40,677 nucleotides of DNA from positions 1-40,677 of the forward strand of contig NZ_CAJXJX010000004.1 of assembly GCF_913055775.1 (NCBI RefSeq), written 5' to 3'. This stretch comes from an uncultured Demequina sp. (lineage in GTDB: Bacteria > Actinomycetota > Actinomycetes > Actinomycetales > Demequinaceae). The notes beneath the pieces were generated by a model. The model was not told the origin of the DNA, did not search any database, and saw only the letters and a list, made by a program, of their open reading frames with translations. The position numbers were made by a program, and so were the translations under genes. Positions 7,413 through 16,661 of the stretch are shown here, piece by piece (within the stretch, counting starts at the first letter, position 1; every line of letters starts with the position of its first letter).

Positions 7413-8813
7413 TCAGCGCCCCTGCGGGTCCTGCATGTGGTGCAGCCTCCGCGCCACCTCGGACACGGTGCCCGACAGCGACGGGTAGACCGTGAAGGCA
7501 TTGGCGACGTCGTCCACCGTCAGGTGCTGCGCCACCGCGAGCGACAGCGGGAAGATGTGCTCGCTCGCGCGCGAGCCCACGATGACGGCGCCCAGCACCT
7601 GTCCCGTGACGGTGTGCCCGAAGATCTTGACGAAGCCGGTGTCGATGCCGAGCATCTTCGCGCGCGGGTTGCGCGCGAGCTCGAGCTTCGAGACCTCGTA
7701 GAAGATGCCTCGCTCCTTGAGCTGCGCCTCTGTCGATCCCACCGACGCAATCTCCGGAGCCGTGAAGACGTTCGAGGACACGTGGCCCAGCTCAAGCGGC
7801 TGCACGGCATCGCCGAGCGCGTGCGCCATCGCGATGCGGCCCTGCGTCGCCGCGACCGAGGCGAGCGGGAACACCCCCGTGCAGTCACCGGCGGCGTAGA
7901 CGCCGCGTGCGGTGGTGCGCGAGACGCGGTCCACGCGGATGTAGCCGCGCTCGTCGAGCTCGACGCCGGCCTCCTCGAGCCCGACTCCTCTGGTGTTGGG
8001 CTCCGAGCCCACGGCCATGAGGCAGTGCGAGCCCTCGATCACGCTGCCGTCGCCCAGCGTGACGCGCACCCCGTCGCCGGCGTTCTCGACGGCCTCGGCG
8101 CGCGCGCCGCTCAGGAGGGTCATGCCGCGCGAGACGAAGACCTCCTGCAGCAGCTCGGCCGCCTCGGGGTCCTCGCCGGGCAGGACGCGCTCGCGGCTCG
8201 ACACCAGGGTGACCTCGCTGCCCAGCAGGCGATAGGCACCGGCGAACTCGGCGCCGGTCACGCCGGAGCCGACCACGATCAGGTGCTCGGGAAGCTCCGT
8301 CAGGTCGTACAACTGCGTCCACGTGAGGATGCGGTCCCCGTCAGGAAGGGCCGATGCGAGGGTGCGCGGGCGGGCGCCCGTCGCCAGCAGCACGGCATCG
8401 GCGTCGAGGACCTCGTCGGGCGTCTCGACCTGCGTGGGGCTGAGGAGTCTCGCCTCGCCGTCGATGACGCGGATGCCGTTCTTCGCCATGCGGGTGGAGA
8501 TGTCGTGCGACTGCTTGAGCACCAGCTTGCGGATGCGGGAGTTGACCGCCGCCATGTCCACGACGTGCTCGGCGAATTCCGCCGAGTCGGACCCGTCGAG
8601 GTCCCTGATGCCCAGCTGCGGTGCGCGGTCGGCGATCGTGCGCCACTCGGCCGTGGCGATGATGGTCTTGGACGGCACCACATCGGTGAGCACCGCGTTG
8701 CCGCCCAGTCCCTGACGCTCGACCAGGGTGACCTCGGCCCCCTGCTTGACGGCGACGATCGCCGCCTCATAGCCGCCGGGCCCGCCACCGATGATCACCA
8801 TGCGTGTCGCCAT
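7413..8813 (-). CDS. lpdA: NAD(P)H-quinone dehydrogenase-type flavoprotein (LpdA)
   Basis: A 466-residue flavoprotein of the pyridine nucleotide-disulfide reductase class I family. It has an FAD-binding VIIGGGPGGYEAAIVA at the N-terminus, an NAD(P)-binding IVVGSGVTGAEFAGAY in the middle, GVYAAGDCTG closing the FAD site, and a C-terminal dimerisation domain. Where lipoamide dehydrogenases have a CxxxxC redox pair, this reads GGNAVLTDVVPSKT with no cysteine. That places it with mycobacterial LpdA (Rv3303c), which reduces quinones instead of disulfides. Start ATG 8813 is chosen because GACAAT lies seven bases upstream; an in-frame ATG at 8822 and one at 8801 are alternatives. It is divergent from the purine nucleoside phosphorylase gene. 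Confidence 0.88.
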   Translation of the reverse strand: MATRMVIIGGGPGGYEAAIVAVKQGAEVTLVERQGLGGNAVLTDVVPSKTIIATAEWRTIADRAPQLGIRDLDGSDSAEFAEHVVDMAAVNSRIRKLVLKQSHDISTRMAKNGIRVIDGEARLLSPTQVETPDEVLDADAVLLATGARPRTLASALPDGDRILTWTQLYDLTELPEHLIVVGSGVTGAEFAGAYRLLGSEVTLVSSRERVLPGEDPEAAELLQEVFVSRGMTLLSGARAEAVENAGDGVRVTLGDGSVIEGSHCLMAVGSEPNTRGVGLEEAGVELDERGYIRVDRVSRTTARGVYAAGDCTGVFPLASVAATQGRIAMAHALGDAVQPLELGHVSSNVFTAPEIASVGSTEAQLKERGIFYEVSKLELARNPRAKMLGIDTGFVKIFGHTVTGQVLGAVIVGSRASEHIFPLSLAVAQHLTVDDVANAFTVYPSLSGTVSEVARRLHHMQDPQGR

Positions 8814-8820
8814 GCCCACC

Positions 8821-8826
8821 ATTGTC
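8821..8826 (-). promoter_or_regulatory. -10-like hexamer of lpdA (leaderless arrangement)
   Basis: On the minus strand GACAAT ends seven bases before ATG 8813. It is a weaker match than the TANNNT hexamers elsewhere, but nearly the same sequence (AACAAT) sits at the same distance before trpS. Confidence 0.35.
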
Positions 8827-8872
8827 CCTGATCTGGGCGCGGGCGCAGGCACTGCCCCACCCGCGCATCGGC

Positions 8873-8889
8873 CCTGCTGCGCCAGCAGG
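8873..8889. repeat. Perfect 7-bp hairpin in the lpdA/PNP divergent region
   Basis: CCTGCTG (8873-8879) pairs with CAGCAGG (8883-8889) around a CGC loop, directly after a copy of the GCATCGGCC motif (8865). It is not followed by a T-run on either strand, so it is more likely an operator or structural site than a terminator. Confidence 0.35.
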
Positions 8890-8909
8890 TGAAGCCGCTG
8901 GAACGGGGA

Positions 8910-8915
8910 TAGTCT
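8910..8915 (+). promoter_or_regulatory. -10-like hexamer of the PNP gene (leaderless arrangement)
   Basis: TAGTCT ends six bases before ATG 8922. The bases between (CGAGGT) include a short GAGG that is too close to the ATG to be a normal ribosome site. Confidence 0.5.
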
Positions 8916-8921
8916 CGAGGT

Positions 8922-9722
8922 ATGACTGATGCCACCACTCGTGCGGCGGAGGCCGCCGATGCCCTGCGCGCCGCGACCGGCGTGGACTCCTTCGACATCG
9001 CCCTCGTGCTCGGCTCCGGCTGGGGCGGGGCGGCAGACCTGATCGGCGAGGAGGTGGGCTCGATCGAGGCGGCGGACCTGCCCGGCTTCGACGCGCACGC
9101 GGTCGCCGGCCACAGCTCGCGGATGCGCGCGCTGCGCACCTCCGACGGCCGCCACATCCTGGTGCTAGGCTCGCGCCAGCACTTCTACCAGGTGCGCGAT
9201 GCCGGCAAGGTCGCTCACGGCGTGCGGATGGCCGCCGCAGCGGGCGCGAAGCAGCTCGTGATCACCAACGGCTGCGGCTCGACACGTCCTGAGGTGGGTC
9301 CGGGCTCCGTCGTGCTGCTCGCGGACCACATCAACTTCACCGGCGCGACCCCCCTCGAGGGCGCGAGCTTCGTGGACATGACCCAGGCCTACTCGCCTCG
9401 ACTGCGGGACCTGGCGCGGTCCATCGACCCCGAGCTCCCCGACGGCGTCTACATCCAGTTCACCGGGCCCCAGTACGAGACCCCGGCCGAGGTGCGCATG
9501 GCCGCGATCCTCGGGGCGAACCTCGTGGGCATGTCGACCGCGCTCGAGGTGCTCGCCGCCCGTCAGGCGGGGCTCGAGATCCTGGGCCTCTCTCTCGTCA
9601 CGAACCTCGCGGCCGGCATCGGTGGCGACACCCTGGATCACTCGGAGGTGCTCGACGTAGGCGCCTCGTCGGGCCCGCGCATCTCGCGCCTGCTCGCGGA
9701 CATCGTGGAGGGCATGCAATGA
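8922..9722 (+). CDS. deoD: Purine-nucleoside phosphorylase
   Basis: A 266-residue trimeric-type (PNP/MTAP class) purine nucleoside phosphorylase. It splits (deoxy)inosine or guanosine with phosphate into base and (deoxy)ribose-1-phosphate. Visible motifs are the phosphate loop LVLGSGWGG near residue 30, GHSSRM, GSRQHFYQ, ITNGCGSTRPEVGPGSVV, the base-site region FTGPQYETPAEVRM, and VGMSTALEVLAARQAG. The last 4 bases overlap the phosphosugar mutase gene (ATGA), so both are made from one transcript and ribose-1-phosphate can be passed on. The symbol deoD follows mycobacterial usage; punA is an equally valid name. The divergent neighbour is lpdA. Confidence 0.93.
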   Translation: MTDATTRAAEAADALRAATGVDSFDIALVLGSGWGGAADLIGEEVGSIEAADLPGFDAHAVAGHSSRMRALRTSDGRHILVLGSRQHFYQVRDAGKVAHGVRMAAAAGAKQLVITNGCGSTRPEVGPGSVVLLADHINFTGATPLEGASFVDMTQAYSPRLRDLARSIDPELPDGVYIQFTGPQYETPAEVRMAAILGANLVGMSTALEVLAARQAGLEILGLSLVTNLAAGIGGDTLDHSEVLDVGASSGPRISRLLADIVEGMQ

Positions 9723-11416
9723 CGGACATCGGCGCGCTGGCTGAGGCGTGGATCGAGGACGACCCTGATCCCGTGACACGGGAGGAGCTCACGCGCCTGC
9801 TCGAGGGGTATCGCGCCGGCAGCGCGGACGCCGGCGCGGAGCTCTCCGACCGTTTCCGCGGCACTCTCGAGTTCGGCACCGCCGGCCTGCGAGGAGCGAT
9901 CGGCGCCGGCCCCAACCGCATGAACCGAGCGGTCGTGATCCGCGCCGCTGCCGGGCTGGCGCAGTACCTGACGGACGCGCTCGCCTCTGTCGGAGTCGAG
10001 GGTCCGGCGCGCGTGGCGATCGGGTACGACGCGAGGCACGGTTCGCATCAGTTCGCCGTCGACACGGCCGCCGTCATGACCGCGGCAGGTCACGAGGCGC
10101 TGTTGCTGCCGCGCACGCTCCCCACTCCCGTGCTCGCCTACGCGACGCGCTCGCTCGACGCCGATGCGGGGGTCATGGTGACCGCCTCGCACAACCCCCC
10201 GCAGGACAACGGATACAAGGTCTACCTGGGCGGAAGGGTGGTCACAGACCAGGGTCAGGGCGCTCAGATCGTGCCGCCGTACGACGCGGAGATCGCCGCG
10301 CGCATCGCGGCCGTGGCGGCCGTGGCGGACGTGCCTCGAGCCGAGAGCGGCTGGACGACCCTTGGCGACGAGGTCGCGGCCGACTATGTCGATGCTGTCT
10401 CCCGCGTCGCCGGACCGTCGGACCCCGTCGAGCGCGAGGCCGTGCGCATCGTGCTGACCCCGCTGCACGGCGTGGGCGGCGACACGGTCGAGGCCGCGCT
10501 CAAGGAGGCCGGGTTCCACGACCTCCACACCGTGCCCGAGCAGGCGGATCCCGACCCGAACTTCCCGACCGTCGACTTCCCCAACCCCGAAGAGGCGGGC
10601 GCGATCGATCTGTCGCTCGCACTCGCCCGCGCGGTCGATGCCGACCTGGTGATCGCGAACGACCCCGACGCCGACCGCTGCGCCGTCGCGACCCAGATCG
10701 ACGGAGCGTGGCACATGCTCCACGGGGACGTGGTGGGCTCGCTGCTGGGCGAGCGCATCGCCGGTCACGCGGACACCAGCAAGGGGACCGTGCTGGCCAA
10801 CTCGATCGTGTCCTCGCAGCAGCTCGAGAAGATCGCCGCTGCGCACCACCTGGACCACGCGAACACGCTCACGGGCTTCAAGTGGATCGGGCGGGCGGAC
10901 AACCTGCTGTTCGGGTACGAGGAGGCGCTGGGCTACTGCGTGGCGCCGGATCTCGTGCGCGACAAGGACGGTGTCAGCGCCGCGGTACTGGTCGCGGACC
11001 TGGTTGCCGAGCTCAAGGCGGCCGGGCGCACACTGCAGGACGCGATCGACGACCTCGCGCGCACGTACGGCGTGCACCTCACGCGCCAGGTGTCCGCGCG
11101 ATTCGTGGACATCGCGCAGATCCCGGCACTCATGGAGCGGCTGCTCGCGTCCCCGCCGTCCACGCTGGCCGGATCGCCCGTGACGTCCACGGACGACATG
11201 AACGCGGGCTTCCGGGGGCTGCCTCCCACCAACGGGCTGCACCTCGCGACCGAGTCCGGCGCGCGGGTGATCATCCGGCCGTCGGGCACCGAGCCCAAGG
11301 TCAAGGCCTATCTCGAGGTGATCGAGCCTCCTGGCGAGGACGTGGCCGGCGCCCGGGAGGCGGCCGCGGCCGCGATGGACCAGCTCGAAGCAGACGTGCG
11401 CGCGCTCTTCCCCTGA
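9719..11416 (+). CDS. pmmB: Phospho-sugar mutase (phosphoglucomutase/phosphomannomutase family)
   Basis: A 565-residue alpha-D-phosphohexomutase superfamily protein. The phosphoserine loop is MVTASHNPPQDNGYK with Ser157. The metal loop is NDPDADRC with Asp315, Asp317 and Asp319. The sugar loop is GFKWIG followed by GYEEALGY, and the C-terminal phosphate loop is RPSGTEPKVKAYLEV. The length and the GYEEALGY loop fit the phosphopentomutase/PGM2-like subgroup better than short phosphomannomutases. Coupling to the nucleoside phosphorylase by an ATGA overlap therefore suggests ribose-1-phosphate to ribose-5-phosphate conversion. The symbol follows the mycobacterial locus next to deoD. It is convergent with the UvrA-like gene. 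Confidence 0.88.
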   Translation: MTDIGALAEAWIEDDPDPVTREELTRLLEGYRAGSADAGAELSDRFRGTLEFGTAGLRGAIGAGPNRMNRAVVIRAAAGLAQYLTDALASVGVEGPARVAIGYDARHGSHQFAVDTAAVMTAAGHEALLLPRTLPTPVLAYATRSLDADAGVMVTASHNPPQDNGYKVYLGGRVVTDQGQGAQIVPPYDAEIAARIAAVAAVADVPRAESGWTTLGDEVAADYVDAVSRVAGPSDPVEREAVRIVLTPLHGVGGDTVEAALKEAGFHDLHTVPEQADPDPNFPTVDFPNPEEAGAIDLSLALARAVDADLVIANDPDADRCAVATQIDGAWHMLHGDVVGSLLGERIAGHADTSKGTVLANSIVSSQQLEKIAAAHHLDHANTLTGFKWIGRADNLLFGYEEALGYCVAPDLVRDKDGVSAAVLVADLVAELKAAGRTLQDAIDDLARTYGVHLTRQVSARFVDIAQIPALMERLLASPPSTLAGSPVTSTDDMNAGFRGLPPTNGLHLATESGARVIIRPSGTEPKVKAYLEVIEPPGEDVAGAREAAAAAMDQLEADVRALFP

Positions 11417-11420
11417 CCGC

Positions 11421-11534
11421 GTCCGGCACTCAGCGACCTCTATCTGAACCCCGCGCGTGCTGTCCGGCACTCAGCGACCCGCGCCGCCGGACAGGAAGCC
11501 GCGAGCGCGCACAGGGGTCTGCCAGTGCCGGACA
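11421..11534. repeat. Two direct and one inverted copy of TGTCCGGCACT
   Basis: GTCCGGCACTCAGCGACC occurs at 11421-11438 and again at 11462-11479, a 41-base period. AGTGCCGGACA at 11524-11534 is an inverted copy of the core. The second direct copy and the inverted copy can form an 11-bp stem. The element fills the gap between the convergent mutase and UvrA-like genes, so it could act as a bidirectional terminator or belong to a dispersed intergenic repeat family. Confidence 0.6.
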
Positions 11535-11563
11535 CCGGACTGGGCCATAGGCACCGCGGTGGC

Positions 11564-13921
<2,358 letters not shown>

Positions 13922-13972
13922 GGGGACTCCCTTCGCGGCGGCGCGCCGCTGGGTTGATGGTGGCAGGCGGAC

Positions 13973-13986
13973 GGCCGATGCGCGGG
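13973..13986. repeat. GCATCGGCC motif copy (between deoC and the UvrA-like gene)
   Basis: GGCCGATGCGCGGG is exactly the reverse complement of the extended motif CCCGCGCATCGGCC found at 8862 and 32848. It lies upstream of the UvrA-like gene and downstream of deoC. Confidence 0.5.
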
Positions 13987-14084
13987 CGGGGCGCCGCGCT
14001 CACCCTCCAGCAGGAATCAGCGACACCTGGATTTCCACACTCACGCTCCTCTGGCACGCTAAGGAAGTGCCACCGGGGGTTGGG

Positions 14085-14756
14085 TCAGTAGGAGTCCGTC
14101 GACTCTGTGCCATCCAAGACCGCGCGGGTGCCGGACAGTCCGAGGCGCGTGGCGCCGGCCTCGATCATCGCGAGCGCATCCTCGGCCGTACGGATCCCGC
14201 CCGAGGCCTTCACGCCCAGGCGTCCGCCCACGGTCTCGGCCATGAGGCGCACCGCCTCGACCGACGCACCGCCGGCGCCGTGGAAGCCCGTGGAGGTCTT
14301 CACGAAGTCCGCGCCCGCGGCCTCCGCAGCACGGCACGCACCCACGATCGCGTCGTCGCTGAGCGCGGCGGATTCGATGATGACCTTGAGGATCTTGCCT
14401 GCGGGCACGGCCGCGCGCACCGCGGCGATGTCCGCCTCGACGTCCGCGAAGCGCCCCGCGTTGGCCGCGGCGACGTCGATCACCATGTCGATCTCGTCCG
14501 CGCCCTGCTCGATCGACAGCGCGGCCTCGGCGGCCTTTACCGACGAGTGGTGCTTGCCCGACGGGAACCCGCACACCGTCGCGACCGCGAGACCCTCGGG
14601 GGTCACGACGGGCAGCATCGACGGCGACACACACACGGAGAACACCCCCAGGTCTGCGCCCTCGGCGATCAGCGCGGCGACGTCCTCGGGCGTCGACTCG
14701 GGCTTGAGCAGCGTGTGGTCGACGTACTTGGCGAGCTCGGCGCGGGACAGGGTCAT
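14085..14756 (-). CDS. deoC: Deoxyribose-phosphate aldolase
   Basis: A 223-residue class I aldolase that cleaves 2-deoxyribose-5-phosphate into glyceraldehyde-3-phosphate and acetaldehyde, the last step of deoxynucleoside catabolism. The TIM barrel shows [10 protein letters not shown] at the start, [25 protein letters not shown], the Schiff-base Lys153 in FVKTSTGFH, and Lys183 in GVKASGGIR, which tunes the active site. Length is normal. ATG 14756 is preceded by a strong AGGAGG. A TAGGCT hexamer on the minus strand at 14790-14795 may be its -10. It is separated from the other deo/add genes by the oppositely oriented exporter gene. Confidence 0.95.
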   Translation of the reverse strand: MTLSRAELAKYVDHTLLKPESTPEDVAALIAEGADLGVFSVCVSPSMLPVVTPEGLAVATVCGFPSGKHHSSVKAAEAALSIEQGADEIDMVIDVAAANAGRFADVEADIAAVRAAVPAGKILKVIIESAALSDDAIVGACRAAEAAGADFVKTSTGFHGAGGASVEAVRLMAETVGGRLGVKASGGIRTAEDALAMIEAGATRLGLSGTRAVLDGTESTDSY

Positions 14757-14865
14757 AGCGGGCCTCCTGGCAGATGGTGGACTGCCTCCAGCCTACGCCG
14801 CGCGAGCCCGCCGCACCGTCTAACGAGCCCACCCGGCCGCGCGGCCACCCCAGCCCACCTGCCGT

Positions 14866-14885
14866 GTGGTGACCTTCGTCACCAC
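14866..14885. promoter_or_regulatory. Perfect 20-bp palindrome between deoC and the guanidine exporter
   Basis: GTGGTGACCTTCGTCACCAC has two perfect 8-base arms around CTTC. It ends four bases before a TTGCCA -35 candidate of the exporter and lies about 110 bases upstream of deoC. The size and position suit a dimeric regulator operator; a structural hairpin is the alternative. Confidence 0.45.
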
Positions 14886-14888
14886 GCT

Positions 14889-14917
14889 TTGCCACCGCAT
14901 CGGCCGTGTGCGATCCT
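14889..14917 (+). promoter_or_regulatory. Candidate promoter of the guanidine exporter
   Basis: TTGCCA (14889-14894), a 17-base spacer and GATCCT (14912-14917) would start a transcript around 14924, just ahead of the riboswitch at 14937. The -10 box is poor. A GCATCGGCC motif copy (14897) occupies the spacer. Confidence 0.4.
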
Positions 14918-14936
14918 CGAAGCAGAGCCCACCCGG

Positions 14937-14990
14937 CTCCCGGACGAGGTGACGTACCCGGCGCATGCGACAAGACGTCTCGAACGGGAG
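14937..14990 (+). promoter_or_regulatory. Guanidine-III (ykkC-III) riboswitch with ribosome-site switch
   Basis: The stretch 14940-14979 matches the ykkC-III consensus as in Thermobifida: CCGGACGAGGTG, then TACCCGG, then ACAAGACG. The expected H-type pseudoknot can be drawn: CCGG 14940-14943 pairs with CCGG 14958-14961, and GACGT 14951-14955 pairs with ACGTC 14975-14979. Downstream, CGGGAG (14985-14990) is the ribosome site of the exporter ATG. CTCCCG (14937-14942) is its perfect complement and overlaps the first P1 strand. Ligand-stabilised P1 would therefore free the ribosome site. The class is known; this switching scheme is my inference. Confidence 0.9.
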
Positions 14991-14996
14991 CACGTC

Positions 14997-15311
14997 ATGG
15001 CGTGGGTCATTCTTCTCATCTCCGGCATTCTCGAGGCCGTCTGGGCGACCGCGCTCGGCCGCATCGACGGCTGGGCCAAGCCCCTGCCGATCATCGTGTT
15101 CGGCACCGCGCTGGCGCTCAGCATGGGCGGCCTGGGCCTCGCGATGAAGTCGCTGCCCATCGGCACGGCCTATGCGGTGTGGGTGGGCGTGGGAGCCGCG
15201 CTCACCGTCGGCTACGCGATGTGGTCCGGTGCGGAGTCCGTCTCGATCGCCAAGGTCGCGCTGATCCTGGGCATCGTGGGCTGCGTCGTGGGCCTCAAGC
15301 TGCTGCACTGA
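14997..15311 (+). CDS. gdx: SMR-family guanidinium exporter (Gdx/SugE type)
   Basis: A 104-residue four-helix small multidrug resistance protein that works as an antiparallel dimer, exchanging substrate for protons. The catalytic Glu13 is in [12 protein letters not shown]. Gly10, Trp16, Ala17, Ser42, Tyr59, Ala60, Trp62 and Lys101 are present; several of these mark the guanidinium-exporting Gdx subtype rather than the Emr polyaromatic-cation subtype. The guanidine-III riboswitch directly upstream gives independent support for guanidine as the substrate. The ribosome site GGGAG is six bases before the ATG. It is a single-gene unit inserted between deoC and add and ends at a strong hairpin. Confidence 0.93.
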   Translation: MAWVILLISGILEAVWATALGRIDGWAKPLPIIVFGTALALSMGGLGLAMKSLPIGTAYAVWVGVGAALTVGYAMWSGAESVSIAKVALILGIVGCVVGLKLLH

Positions 15312-15324
15312 CGCACACATGCGA

Positions 15325-15355
15325 ACGGCCGGGCCCCGGCGCGGGGCCCGGCCGT
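15325..15355. terminator. Strong GC hairpin between gdx and add
   Basis: ACGGCCGGGCCCC (15325-15337) pairs perfectly with GGGGCCCGGCCGT (15343-15355) around a five-base loop. It lies between the convergent ends of gdx and add. There is no clear T-run on either side, so it may work as a bidirectional GC-type terminator. Confidence 0.65.
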
Positions 15356-15371
15356 CAGCTGCTCAGGGGCG

Positions 15372-16439
15372 CTACAGCTCGATGCCGTAGCCCTCGAGGA
15401 TCAGCTCGGCGAGGTCGCCGCGCTCCTCGTAGGGCAGGAACGCGCCCCACGCGGCGGCCAGGGTCGCCTCGAGCAGGTCCTCCGCGGTCCAGCCGGCCTC
15501 GACCAGCGCAGCGAACTCCCCGGACATCGACACGCCGGACACGAGCCGGTTGTCGGTGTTGACCGTCACGGCGAAGCCCAGGTCGCGCAGCGCGTGCATG
15601 GGGTGGTCCTCGATCGACGGCGCCGCGGCGGTCTGCACGTTCGAGGTCGGGCAGCACTCGAGCGGAATCTGCTGGTCGAGCGCGTGGCGGGCGATCAGCC
15701 CGAGCACCGGCTCATCGGAGTCGAAGCCCTTGATGTCCTCGTGGATGCGCACACCGTGGCCCAGGCGGCGAGCGCCGTGGAACAGGGCGTCGGACACGGA
15801 GTCCGCGCCGTCCGCCTCGCCGGCGTGAATGGTCACGGGCAGATGCGCGGCTCGGAGGGCGGCGAAGGCGGCGGCGTGGTTCGAGGCCGGGAAGCCCAGC
15901 TCGGGGCCGGCGATGTCGAAGCCCACGCAGCACTTGTCCCGGTTCACGATCGCGAGCGCGGCGATCTCCTCCGAACGATCCAGGTGGCGCATCGCGTCGA
16001 GCAGTGCGCCCACGCGGATGCCGTTGCCGGCCTCGGCCGCCTCGGCGATGCCCTCCTCGATGCCGGCCTGCACGGCCTCGACGACCTCCTGCAGGTCCAG
16101 CCCGCCGGCGACGTGCTGCTCGGGCGCGTAGCGCAGCTCGGCGTAGATGACACCGTCCGCCGCGAGGTCCACCACAGCCTCGCGCGCGACCCGGCGCAGG
16201 TTGTCTGCGGTCTGCATGACCGCGGTGGTGTGGGCGAAGGCCTCGAGGTAGCGGACCAGGTCGCCGGAATTGGCGTTCGTGGAGAAGATGGTCGCGAGCT
16301 CGTCGGGGTCGGTCGAGGGCAGCTCGTGGCCGATCTCCGCCGCGAGCTCGATCAGCGTCGACGGGCGCAGGCCGCCGTCGAGGTGATCGTGCAGGAGGAC
16401 CTTGGGCAGGGCGACGATCTCGTCGTGAGTGAGGGTCAT
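15372..16439 (-). CDS. add: Adenosine deaminase
   Basis: A 355-residue zinc hydrolase that converts (deoxy)adenosine to (deoxy)inosine, which the nearby nucleoside phosphorylase can cleave. Motifs are HDHLDGG near residue 17 (two zinc His), AELRYAPEQH, the catalytic THAGEAD-type segment ITHAGE in the form TIHAGEADGADSV, LGHGVRIHED with a zinc-site His, ECCPTSNVQT, and VNTDNR with the last metal Asp. Length is normal. ATG 16439 has TAGCCT six bases upstream and no ribosome site. The 222-base gap to the upstream gene of the same strand holds a hairpin, so add probably has its own promoter. Confidence 0.94.
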   Translation of the reverse strand: MTLTHDEIVALPKVLLHDHLDGGLRPSTLIELAAEIGHELPSTDPDELATIFSTNANSGDLVRYLEAFAHTTAVMQTADNLRRVAREAVVDLAADGVIYAELRYAPEQHVAGGLDLQEVVEAVQAGIEEGIAEAAEAGNGIRVGALLDAMRHLDRSEEIAALAIVNRDKCCVGFDIAGPELGFPASNHAAAFAALRAAHLPVTIHAGEADGADSVSDALFHGARRLGHGVRIHEDIKGFDSDEPVLGLIARHALDQQIPLECCPTSNVQTAAAPSIEDHPMHALRDLGFAVTVNTDNRLVSGVSMSGEFAALVEAGWTAEDLLEATLAAAWGAFLPYEERGDLAELILEGYGIEL

Positions 16440-16445
16440 GGCTCC

Positions 16446-16451
16446 AGGCTA
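16446..16451 (-). promoter_or_regulatory. -10-like hexamer of add (leaderless arrangement)
   Basis: On the minus strand TAGCCT ends six bases before ATG 16439, separated by GGAGCC. The GGAG there is too close to the ATG to act as a normal ribosome site. Confidence 0.5.
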
Positions 16452-16544
16452 GCCGCGCGCGGGCTTCCCCACCGACCGGCGCGGGCACCCGACGATCGTG
16501 TGCCCACCGGTCCTGCACACGCCTGGGACTGGCGTGACGCCTGA

Positions 16545-16568
16545 GGCCCCTGTGCCGTCACAGGGGCC
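16545..16568. terminator. Perfect 10-bp hairpin downstream of the C39-like gene
   Basis: GGCCCCTGTG (16545-16554) and CACAGGGGCC (16559-16568) enclose a CCGT loop. It lies after the stop of the C39-like gene on the minus strand and before add. It lacks a T-run but is the best candidate for the 3' end of the nucleoside operon. The rest of the 222-base gap shows no gene. Confidence 0.5.
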
Positions 16569-16661
16569 ACTCCAGCGACAGCGTTCCCAGCCGTGTGCAG
16601 AACGGGTAGCGGTCAGCCGCGGCGCACACCCGAGTGCTCCGACGCGAGGCCCGTGAGTCCG

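Noticed and set aside
16440-16661. Small gene in the 222-base gap between add and the C39-like gene
   Set aside because: Open frames there are continuations of shadows of the C39-like gene without ribosome sites or protein-like composition.
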